The position numbers and the translations under genes were made by a program. The notes under the pieces were generated by a model. The model made no database searches, was not told the origin of the DNA, and worked only from the letters and a program-made list of their open reading frames with translations. From Muribaculum sp. (GTDB taxonomy: Bacteria > Bacteroidota > Bacteroidia > Bacteroidales > Muribaculaceae), in the NCBI GenBank assembly GCA_023666965.1, contig JAMPAZ010000001.1, positions 783,632 to 841,083 of the forward strand: 57,452 bases of DNA. Direction: 5' to 3'. Of this stretch, positions 50,829 to 57,452 are shown in pieces (position 1 is the first letter of the stretch; every line of letters starts with the position of its first letter).

Positions 50829-52100
50829 ATGGATTATCAAGAATCGATAGACTTTCTTTACAGGCAGCTACCGTCGTTTGAGCGCGACGGGGCATCATAT
50901 AAGCCCGGACTTGAAACTACGCTGCGCTTGGCGGAGATGGTCGGGCATCCTGAGCGTCGGTTGCGGACGATACATGTGGCCGGGACTAACGGCAAGGGTT
51001 CTACTTCGCACACGTTGGCGGCAGTGTTGATGAGCGCGGGATACAAGGTTGGGCTTTACACGTCGCCTCACTTGTTTGACTTCCGGGAGCGGATACGCGT
51101 GGACGGTCGGATGATCGAGGAAGCAGAAGTCGCTGACTTTGTAGCGCACTATCTCTCGGCGAGCGGAGAGTTCACCCACCGGCCAACATTCTTTGAGCTT
51201 ACCACCGTGATGGCGTTTGAGCATTTCGTAAGGGAAGGGGTCGACGTGGCGATCATCGAAGTCGGACTCGGAGGCCGGTTGGACAGCACCAACATAATTG
51301 TCCCGGAAGTGAGCGTAATTACCAACATATCGAAGGACCATACGCAGTTTTTGGGCCGGACGCTCGAGGAAATTGCCGGAGAAAAGGCGGGGATAATGAA
51401 GCCGGGGATTCCGGTTGTGGTCGGGGAGAGTCGCGGACTCAGGGGACGGTTCGAGGAACTTGCCTCGCAGCATAAGTCGCCTCTGACATTCGCAGAAGAT
51501 GAAATGATTCAGCTTGACCCCGCGACAGTGAGCCTTAAGGGCAGGTATCAGATAATGAATGCCCGCACAGTGGTCAGTGCGCTGGCCCGGATGCGTGAAC
51601 GCGGATGGCTTATCCCAGAAGAGGCCGTCGAACGCGGATTTCGGGAGGTGGAGAGGCTGACCGTACTTGTCGGTCGATGGACCGAGTTGCGCCGGAAGCC
51701 ACTGACGGTCTGCGACACCGGGCACAATGTCGGAGCCTGGGAGTATCTGCCGAGGGAGATAATGCAGATGCCGGGGGAGAAGCATATCGTCGTCGGTTTT
51801 GTTGCCGACAAGGATGTGGATGCGATTTTGGAGAGGATGCCGCTGGAAGCGAAGTATTACTTTGCTGAGGCTTCGACTCCGAGGGCGCTTAAGTCGGCGA
51901 CTTTGGCCGAGATGGGCGCGAAGCATGGACTTAACGGACGCGCTTTCGGTGATGTGGCGTCGGCTTGCCGTGCGGCGCTCACGGATGCCGATGAGAGTGA
52001 CTCTGTGTTCATCGGAGGCAGCAATTACGTAGTGGCGGAGATTCCGTCGGAACTAAGGAGCTGTGTCAAATTGCAAACACCGCATCTGAAAGATGCTTAA
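50829..52100 (+). CDS. folC: Folylpolyglutamate/dihydrofolate synthase with repeat-encoded C-terminus
   Basis: Product of 423 residues. A Mur-ligase-type enzyme that adds glutamate to folates. P-loop HVAGTNGKGSTSHTLA, then YTSPHLFDFRERIRV, GLGGRLDSTNI, the metal/ATP site SVITNISKDHTQFLG, EKAGIMKPGIPVV and DTGHNVGAWEYL. The usual end of the family is about VVAEI. Here the codons from 52053, 15 of them (LRSCVKLQTPHLKDA), and the TAA come from a repeat also found, one base different, at 22416. The start ATG at 50829 is chosen because the earlier in-frame GTG lies inside a palindromic repeat. Confidence 0.93.
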   Translation: MDYQESIDFLYRQLPSFERDGASYKPGLETTLRLAEMVGHPERRLRTIHVAGTNGKGSTSHTLAAVLMSAGYKVGLYTSPHLFDFRERIRVDGRMIEEAEVADFVAHYLSASGEFTHRPTFFELTTVMAFEHFVREGVDVAIIEVGLGGRLDSTNIIVPEVSVITNISKDHTQFLGRTLEEIAGEKAGIMKPGIPVVVGESRGLRGRFEELASQHKSPLTFAEDEMIQLDPATVSLKGRYQIMNARTVVSALARMRERGWLIPEEAVERGFREVERLTVLVGRWTELRRKPLTVCDTGHNVGAWEYLPREIMQMPGEKHIVVGFVADKDVDAILERMPLEAKYYFAEASTPRALKSATLAEMGAKHGLNGRAFGDVASACRAALTDADESDSVFIGGSNYVVAEIPSELRSCVKLQTPHLKDA

Positions 52101-52403
52101 TTTGTGTAGCCGGGTATTCCCTACGGGTGCGTCCGTGACGCGATTAGGAGCGTAGCGAAAATGCCCGGTTTGAAATGTAAACTAACAATTAAATCTGCAA
52201 AGATTTAACCTCCTGACAGACAGATAAAAATCTTCACAGATTCCCCATATTACCCCGATATTAAACCGGGCAAATCGGTCTACCGACCGCTTTACCCGGC
52301 TATACAATTTTCAAGCTTCCTTCAGAAGCTATTCGTGTTTTGACACGCCCTCACACAAATTTAGCATATTTCAGATGCGATAAAACACTTTGATACAGCT
52401 TCT
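52054..52403. mobile_element. MITE-like element overlapping the end of folC
   Basis: The first 50 or so bases (65-bp repeat copy B, 52054-52118, one difference from 22416-22480) return as an imperfect inverted copy at about 52351-52403: on the minus strand that end reads AAGCTGTATCAAA, GCATCTGAAATATGC and AAATTTGTGT where the left end has GAGCTGTGTCAAA, GCATCTGAAAGATGC and TAATTTGTGT. The inside holds the hairpin at 52264-52300. No coding capacity. It lies between the converging folC and POT genes and supplies the folC stop codon. The rest of the 316-bp gap belongs to it. Confidence 0.55.
52264..52300. repeat. Hairpin repeat, second copy
   Basis: AACCGGGCAAATCGGTC pairs with GACCGCTTTACCCGG, two mismatches. 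It shares its first 15 bases and TTTACCCGG with 39076-39112. Either strand could use it as a terminator between the convergent genes. Confidence 0.6.
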
Positions 52404-52416
52404 CGCTTGTTCGGTA

Positions 52417-54117
52417 TCAGATGGCATCGTCCTCGACATTTTCGATGGCTTCGGCGGGTGCCACGGCCGGCTGGTCGGAGGTGGCGGCTTCAAGCTTCTT
52501 CATAATAGAGAAGATGAATATTGCTGAGATTAGGCAGATGACGATCAGGATGCACCATAATGTCCAAACGGGGATTTTGCCCCAAAGAAGCATCGGGATG
52601 GACACGAGGTAGTTACCGATGGCAGTAGCGGCAAACCAACCACCCATCATGGAGCCTTTCAATTTAGGAGGCGCAACCTTGCTGACAAACGAGATGCCCA
52701 TGGGCGACAGAAGCAGTTCGGCGAATGTCAAGAGCAGATAGGTGGAAATCAGCCAGTTGGGCGAGACACTCGCGGAGGTTCCGGCGATGGCGAACGAACC
52801 GATCATCATCACTGCGTAGGCTATGGCTGCCATAAACATGCCGTAGCCTATCTTGCGGGGGGCGGAGGGTTCTTTTCCCTTCTTGGCAAGCCATCCGAAG
52901 AGGGCGAGCGAAACCGGAGTGAGGGCTACGACGTAGAACGGATTGAACTGCTGATATTGCTGAGGTTGTATGCCGGTCAGAGGATTTTCTGTGGTGCCGT
53001 AGAAGTACCAGATGGCCACTCCGACTGCCACAAGTATGGCTACTGAGATAATCCGGCTGGTGGTGCCTTTCGACTGGAAGAGGTTGAACAGGGCGTATAC
53101 GCCGACAGCGATCGAGAGAAGGGCCCAAACGTTGAATCCGATGCGGGTCCAACCGCCGGCTTCAGGCGAAGTGCAGCTCTTGGCAAATTCGGTCAGAGTG
53201 GCACCGTTCTGATGGAATACCATCCAGAAGAAGATTACGACAGCGAAGACGAGCAGCAGAGCCACGACGCGTTGCTTGGTCTGATCCGGAGTGAGGTCCG
53301 GGCCGGCAGAAGCATTAGCCGTCGCCTTTGAACTCTTCTTGTCGGTGATGATATGGGCGAAGGTGCGCCGGCCGAGGAAGTAGATTAAGAAGCTGACAAT
53401 AAGCGATATGCAAGCAACTCCGAATGCGTAGCTATAGCCAGTGGAGAGGGTGGTGATATATTGAGACGCGAAGGCGGCGACATCGCCGGATACGGCCATG
53501 CCGTTGTCAGCGGCGAGCTGCATAATCTCGGCACCGTTTTCGGCACCGTCGAGATACGCGTTGCAGAGGGAGGGCATCGAGGCTACGTAAGTGAGTCCCT
53601 GAGCTTTCATTGCCATGTTGCACATCGCTGTGGCTGTCATCGGAGCAAACATTGAGCCGACGTTGATGGCCATGTAGAACAACGAGAAAGCGGCGTCGCG
53701 CTGGCTGGAATACTTAGGAGCATTGTAGAGGTCGCCCACCATCACTTGCAGATTGCCCTTGAAGAGTCCGGTGCCGATGGCAATCAGAACGAGGGCGGCA
53801 ATGAGAAGGCAAAGCGATGAGGTGGAACGTATGTCGGTGGGGACCGCCATGACGAGATAGCCCAAGAACATTACGCAGATACCCGTGACGACGCATTTAG
53901 AGAAACTCCATTTGTCGGCCACCCAACCGCCTACGAGCGGCATGAAGTAGACTAACGCGAGAAATCCGGCGTATATCTGACCCGAAACGGTTGAGTCAAA
54001 GCCGAATTTCGCCTGCAAGAAAAGCAGGAAGATGGCGAGCATAGTGTAGTAGCCGAATCGTTCGCCGGTGTTGGCAAGCGACAGCACGTACAGCCCCGCA
54101 GGTTGATTTTTAAACAT
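52417..54117 (-). CDS. POT family proton-dependent oligopeptide transporter
   Basis: Product of 566 residues with about 14 membrane segments. The family motif ExxERFxYY appears as LANTGERFGYYTM, followed by ALVYFMPLVGGWVADKW and GTGLFKGNLQVMVGDLY. It imports di- and tripeptides driven by the proton gradient. An insertion around residues 195-225 (YLDGAENGAEIMQLAADNGM) is present between helices. It is the last gene of a minus-strand set with the M28 peptidase and SufE; import and cleavage of peptides would fit together. Confidence 0.93.
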   Translation of the reverse strand: MFKNQPAGLYVLSLANTGERFGYYTMLAIFLLFLQAKFGFDSTVSGQIYAGFLALVYFMPLVGGWVADKWSFSKCVVTGICVMFLGYLVMAVPTDIRSTSSLCLLIAALVLIAIGTGLFKGNLQVMVGDLYNAPKYSSQRDAAFSLFYMAINVGSMFAPMTATAMCNMAMKAQGLTYVASMPSLCNAYLDGAENGAEIMQLAADNGMAVSGDVAAFASQYITTLSTGYSYAFGVACISLIVSFLIYFLGRRTFAHIITDKKSSKATANASAGPDLTPDQTKQRVVALLLVFAVVIFFWMVFHQNGATLTEFAKSCTSPEAGGWTRIGFNVWALLSIAVGVYALFNLFQSKGTTSRIISVAILVAVGVAIWYFYGTTENPLTGIQPQQYQQFNPFYVVALTPVSLALFGWLAKKGKEPSAPRKIGYGMFMAAIAYAVMMIGSFAIAGTSASVSPNWLISTYLLLTFAELLLSPMGISFVSKVAPPKLKGSMMGGWFAATAIGNYLVSIPMLLWGKIPVWTLWCILIVICLISAIFIFSIMKKLEAATSDQPAVAPAEAIENVEDDAI

Positions 54118-54162
54118 AGCTTATAATGAATTGGTTTTAAATGATTTTTCGGCGGATGTCGG

Positions 54163-54600
54163 TCAGCGTCCGGCGGCTTCTTGCGAAGCTTTGTAGGCGA
54201 TGGAGTAGAGCTTCATTTGCTTTACCAAGGCTGCGAGTCCGTTGCTGCGAGTGGATGAAAGGTTTTCGGCCAGTCCGATTTTATCGATAAAGTACAGGTC
54301 GGCATCGGCAATCTCTGCAGGCGAATGTCCGCTCAGCACCTTAAGCAACATACTTATTATGCCCTTTACGATTATGGCATCGCTGTCGGCCTTGAAGATC
54401 ACATTTCCCTCGGAATCAAGCTCGGCATGGAGCCACGCACGGCTTTGGCAACCCTCGATGAGGTACTGCGGAGTCTTATATTCCTCGGGCATGGGGTCGA
54501 GCGCGTTGCCCATGTCGATGATGTATGAGTAGCGGTCCATCCAATCGTCGATGTCGTTGAACTCTTCAATCAGTTCGTCTTGTGTCTCGTTGATAGTCAT
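54163..54600 (-). CDS. SufE-family sulfur acceptor protein
   Basis: Product of 145 residues. Sulfur-acceptor Cys51 in YLIEGCQSRAWLHAE, the same position and context as in E. coli SufE. It takes sulfur from a cysteine desulfurase such as SufS for iron-sulfur cluster assembly. No suf genes are adjacent; it lies 13 bp after the M28 peptidase gene. Confidence 0.93.
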   Translation of the reverse strand: MTINETQDELIEEFNDIDDWMDRYSYIIDMGNALDPMPEEYKTPQYLIEGCQSRAWLHAELDSEGNVIFKADSDAIIVKGIISMLLKVLSGHSPAEIADADLYFIDKIGLAENLSSTRSNGLAALVKQMKLYSIAYKASQEAAGR

Positions 54601-54613
54601 ATATAATGTGGGT

Positions 54614-55585
54614 TTATTGTCGTTCGTTGTAAATCACGTTTGCTACGGTCTGGCCAACGGCTTTTAGGGTCTCCGGGTCAATGTGGTCCATGTTGTCGTT
54701 GACGGTGTGCCAGGTTGGGGGAAATGATCCCGTCGATTCGTTGGCGCACTCTATAATGTCGATGCATGGAATGCCTGCGCGGTTGATGAACATGTGGTCG
54801 TCGACGACACCTCCGGCTTGACGGTTGATGAATCGGTCACCGAAGCCCGCCACGTCGGCCATAGCCCATACGCGGTCGTTCACCGCCGAGGCGTATCTGT
54901 CGGAAATGTATTCGCGTGTGAAGCGGGCATCGCGTCCGCCCACCATGTCGAGCAGAATGGCATACACGGGACGGTCGGAAGCGCGGTAAGGCATTTGATT
55001 AATCCATTGTTGTGTGCCGAGACACCAGCTTAAGTCCTGCGATTCGGCCCCGGAGTCTTCCCCGTCGACAAAGAGTAGGTCAACACCGATTTCGGGACGC
55101 TTCTGTCCGAATAGACGGGCGAGTTCAAGAAGCACTCCGGCACCGCTGGCTCCATCGTTGGCTCCGGGGACAGGCCTGGTGTGGTTAGCGGGATCGGGGT
55201 CGTTGTCGGCCCATGGACGTGTGTCCCAGTGTGCGAGAAGAAGCACTCTCCGGGAGGCATCGGGATTGTAGCGCGCCATGATGTTGTTTATCGGCATGGT
55301 TTCACCCTTGAAATTGGATGTTGTCGATCGGTATTCTATGACGGTGTCGGCATTTGCCGCGTTCAACCTCCCGACGATGTATTCGGCGCAGTCGCTATGG
55401 CCTTGCGAACCCGGTATGCGTGGGCCACAGTCGACTTGCGCCTTGACAAAAACGTATGCGCTGTCGGCGTTGAAATCGACCTTTTCCTGAGTTTTAACGG
55501 CGGAAGGTTCGGCAACGGCATTTGACTTGTTGCCGGTGCATGACAAGAGTGTCATTAATATTAGAGCTAAACTCAGACGTAGCAT
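54614..55585 (-). CDS. M28 family zinc peptidase lipoprotein
   Basis: Product of 323 residues from the ATG at 55585, which starts a lipoprotein signal (MLRLSLALILMTLLSC); nine extra residues are possible upstream. The zinc ligands can be followed in LLAHWDTRPWADND (His/Asp), PGANDGASGAG (Asp), FVDGEDSGAE (Glu pair) and PPTWHTVNDNMDHID (His). M28 members of this type are aminopeptidases or glutaminyl cyclases; the WDTRPWAD and TVNDNMDHID blocks resemble glutaminyl cyclase, so either is possible. Confidence 0.9.
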   Translation of the reverse strand: MLRLSLALILMTLLSCTGNKSNAVAEPSAVKTQEKVDFNADSAYVFVKAQVDCGPRIPGSQGHSDCAEYIVGRLNAANADTVIEYRSTTSNFKGETMPINNIMARYNPDASRRVLLLAHWDTRPWADNDPDPANHTRPVPGANDGASGAGVLLELARLFGQKRPEIGVDLLFVDGEDSGAESQDLSWCLGTQQWINQMPYRASDRPVYAILLDMVGGRDARFTREYISDRYASAVNDRVWAMADVAGFGDRFINRQAGGVVDDHMFINRAGIPCIDIIECANESTGSFPPTWHTVNDNMDHIDPETLKAVGQTVANVIYNERQ

Positions 55586-55768
55586 GATAGGACGTGGAAA
55601 TGTATAAATCATTCAAAATTACGAAATTCTATGCGACTTAAGGCAATAAACGCATCGGAGGGGGCGTGTTTATACATTTTTTAACGGTTATTGGGCCGGT
55701 TGGAGGCCTGACGGCTGTCTGAAAAGCGGATTTTCAATGCAAAAAGTGGTCATGTCGGGGGAAATGAT

Positions 55769-55776
55769 TAATTTTG
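55769..55776 (+). promoter_or_regulatory. Promoter -7 box of tyrS
   Basis: TAATTTTG, consensus, 24 bp before the start codon. Confidence 0.6.
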
Positions 55777-55799
55777 CGGTTCAATAAACATGTTATAGT

Positions 55800-57092
55800 A
55801 TGAATTTTGTAGAAGAATTGCGTTGGCGCGGAATGCTCCACGACATGATGCCCGGTACGGAAGAGCTTCTTTCGAAAGAGAAGGTGACGGCGTACATTGG
55901 TTTTGATCCGACAGCCGACTCGCTCCATATAGGCCATCTTTGCAGTGTTATGATACTGCGTCATTTTCAACGTTGCGGACATAAGCCGTTGGCTTTGATC
56001 GGCGGCGCAACCGGTATGATCGGAGATCCGTCGGGAAAGTCGGCGGAACGCAATCTGCTTAACGAGGAGACTTTGCAACGCAACATCGCTGGAATGAAGA
56101 AGCAACTCAGCAAATTCCTCGACTTTGAATCGGATGCTCCCAATAAGGCCGAGCTTGTCAACAATTATGACTGGATGAAGGACTATACTTTCCTTGACTT
56201 CGCCCGCGAAATCGGAAAACACATCACGGTCAACTATATGATGGCTAAGGATTCGGTGAAAAAGCGTCTGAACGGTGAGGCCCGCGACGGCCTTTCGTTC
56301 ACCGAATTTACCTATCAGCTCCTTCAGGGCTACGACTTCTTGCACCTATATGAGACTAAAGGCTGTAAACTCCAGATGGGCGGGTCGGACCAATGGGGAA
56401 ACATCACTACCGGTTCGGAACTTATACGCCGTACTAACGGAGGCGAAGCCTACGCATTGACATGTCCGCTTATCACAAAGGCCGACGGAGGCAAGTTTGG
56501 AAAGACCGAGTCGGGAAATGTCTGGTTGAATCCGGAATACACGTCTCCCTACAAGTTCTATCAGTTTTGGATGAACGTAAGCGATGCCGATGCCGAACGC
56601 TATATAAAGATATTCACAGACATACCCCGCGAGGAAATCGAAGCACTAATCGATGAACAGCGCAAGGATCCGGGTCTGCGCCCGATTCAGAAGCGTCTTG
56701 CCAAGGAGGTGACTACCATGGTGCACTCCGCCGAGGCTTACGAAGCCGCTGTTGAAGCCTCCCAAATTTTGTTCAGCAAGAATGCAGCCGAGCAGTTGCG
56801 TAAAGTAGATGAAGCCACGTTGCTTGACATTTTTGAGGGTGTTGACCGCTACGCGGTGCCTCGTTCCGCGCTCGACGGATCGGTTAAACTAATTGATTTG
56901 TTGACTGAAACTGCACCGGTCTTCCCGAGCAAGGGTGAATTGCGGAAGCTTGCACAGCAAAACGGACTTTCTATTAATAAAGAGAAGGTGACCGACGTGA
57001 ATGCCCTTGCAACCGTCGATTTGCTCCTCGCCGACAAGTATATCTTGGTTCAAAAGGGTAAGAAGCAATATTATCTGCTATTGGTGGAGTAA
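55800..57092 (+). CDS. tyrS: Tyrosyl-tRNA synthetase
   Basis: Product of 430 residues, class I synthetase. HIGH motif in [13 protein letters not shown], the tyrosine site in [11 protein letters not shown] and [12 protein letters not shown], the KMSKS equivalent in [13 protein letters not shown]-terminal S4 domain (about 360-425; [33 protein letters not shown]) binds tRNA. Promoter immediately upstream; tRNA-Gln follows as a separate unit. Confidence 0.97.
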   Translation: MNFVEELRWRGMLHDMMPGTEELLSKEKVTAYIGFDPTADSLHIGHLCSVMILRHFQRCGHKPLALIGGATGMIGDPSGKSAERNLLNEETLQRNIAGMKKQLSKFLDFESDAPNKAELVNNYDWMKDYTFLDFAREIGKHITVNYMMAKDSVKKRLNGEARDGLSFTEFTYQLLQGYDFLHLYETKGCKLQMGGSDQWGNITTGSELIRRTNGGEAYALTCPLITKADGGKFGKTESGNVWLNPEYTSPYKFYQFWMNVSDADAERYIKIFTDIPREEIEALIDEQRKDPGLRPIQKRLAKEVTTMVHSAEAYEAAVEASQILFSKNAAEQLRKVDEATLLDIFEGVDRYAVPRSALDGSVKLIDLLTETAPVFPSKGELRKLAQQNGLSINKEKVTDVNALATVDLLLADKYILVQKGKKQYYLLLVE

Positions 57093-57173
57093 GAGAAGGA
57101 ATGAACTTTGTCGGTACTGGCGGCCGAATGCTCATCGGTTTTCGTGCGTTTCGACAAAAAATCGCGAAGTTTA

Positions 57174-57204
57174 TTGCATAACTCAAAAAAAGTGCATAAC
57201 TTTG
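57174..57204 (+). promoter_or_regulatory. Promoter of tRNA-Gln
   Basis: TTG 57174-57176, exactly 20 bp, TAACTTTG 57197-57204. Confidence 0.75.
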
Positions 57205-57240
57205 CATCGCTTTAGGCCGGAGGGCTTGAGCAACAAGGAT

Positions 57241-57311
57241 TGTCTTATGGTGTAATGGTAGCACTGCAGTTTTTGGTTCTGCCTGTCTTGGTTCGAATCC
57301 AGGTAAGACAA
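57241..57311 (+). tRNA. tRNA-Gln (anticodon UUG)
   Basis: Acceptor TGTCTTA pairs with TAAGACA, D-arm GTGT/GCAC, anticodon stem GCAGT/TCTGC (last pair T-T) with loop TTTTGGT giving TTG, T-arm around GGTTCGAATCC. A73, CCA not encoded. 71 nt. Confidence 0.93.
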
Positions 57312-57377
57312 CATCGAATAAATGGCTTCCGTCGGGAGCAAGAAAATTGCATGACGGTGTGCCAAAATGCAATTATC

Positions 57378-57392
57378 GCATCTGAAAGATGC
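57378..57392. repeat. 15-bp palindrome of the dispersed repeat, copy C
   Basis: GCATCTGAAAGATGC, also at 22444-22458 and 52082-52096, followed by a TAGCCGGGG unit and a partial palindrome GGCGCAACGCGCC. The copy may continue past the end of the window. Confidence 0.6.
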
Positions 57393-57452
57393 ACAAGACT
57401 GATTAGCCGGGGATTGGCGCAACGCGCCTATCTCCGGTTTATGTTTGAAACA

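Noticed and set aside
50895-51926. 343-codon open frame on the minus strand
   Set aside because: Antisense to folC, rich in Arg/His/Pro as is usual for shadow frames in this genome.

Overview
The window comes from a chromosome of the phylum Bacteroidota, order Bacteroidales. The evidence is a SusC/SusD pair, Bacteroidales-only families (DUF4491, DUF4292, RprXY-like regulators), lipoproteins with an acidic stretch after the lipid-bearing Cys, secreted proteins with a GVYIV-type C-terminal sorting tail, and many TAnnTTTG -7 promoter boxes, four of them with a TTG exactly 20 bp upstream. A gut Muribaculaceae-type organism fits best, but the family is inferred. No phage, conjugative element, transposase gene or CRISPR array is visible.

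Layout. 1-1135: AT-rich accessory end with the broken tail of a secreted protein and two tandem paralogous lipoproteins. 1194-1326: small element with 18-bp inverted ends. 1535-6446: coiled-coil membrane protein, MgtC/SapB protein, CPA2 cation/proton antiporter, EamA transporter. 6480-6699: probable gene remnant. 6804-8891: guaA and a DUF4491 protein. 8894-11543 (minus): dGTPase and a TPM-domain membrane protein. 11659-13359: GH53 galactanase fused to a Cys-nucleophile alpha/beta hydrolase. 13578-20521: dut, TPR protein, DUF4292 lipoprotein, EnvC-like amidase activator, GT2 glycosyltransferase and Wzx-like flippase, all on one strand. 20875-22218: purB. 22510-24921 (minus): GH2 beta-galactosidase. 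25100-26591: AT-rich island with a frameshifted lipoprotein and two small exported or membrane proteins. 26753-30194: recO, tRNA-Arg(CCU), GH43, bcp, TraB/GumN. 30225-32253: ABC transporter with a YtrA-type GntR regulator. 32339-35971: four-gene locus of secreted proteins of unknown function. 36210-38385: two-component system. 38452-38694: probable structured small RNA. 39147-41420 (minus): pnp. 41653-46619 (minus): susD and susC. 46988-49441 (minus): S9 peptidase. 49672-50780: split chromate transporter. 50829-52100: folC. 52054-52403: repeat element. 52417-55585 (minus): POT peptide transporter, SufE, M28 peptidase. 55800-57092: tyrS. 57241-57311: tRNA-Gln(UUG).

How the genes work together. 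Most of the window is housekeeping: nucleotide metabolism (guaA, dgt, dut, purB), RNA turnover and translation (pnp, tyrS, two tRNAs), folate, repair (recO) and envelope maintenance. Three glycoside hydrolases (GH53, GH2, GH43) would suit arabinogalactan or galactan side chains, but they are scattered and not next to the SusCD pair. SusCD instead sits beside an S9 peptidase, and a POT transporter and an M28 peptidase lie further on, so peptide use is a reasonable alternative. Parts with least precedent known to me are the secreted-protein locus at 32339-35971 with a palindrome over its promoter, the putative small RNA at 38452-38694, the GH53-hydrolase fusion, and a dispersed repeat that has become the last 15 codons of folC.
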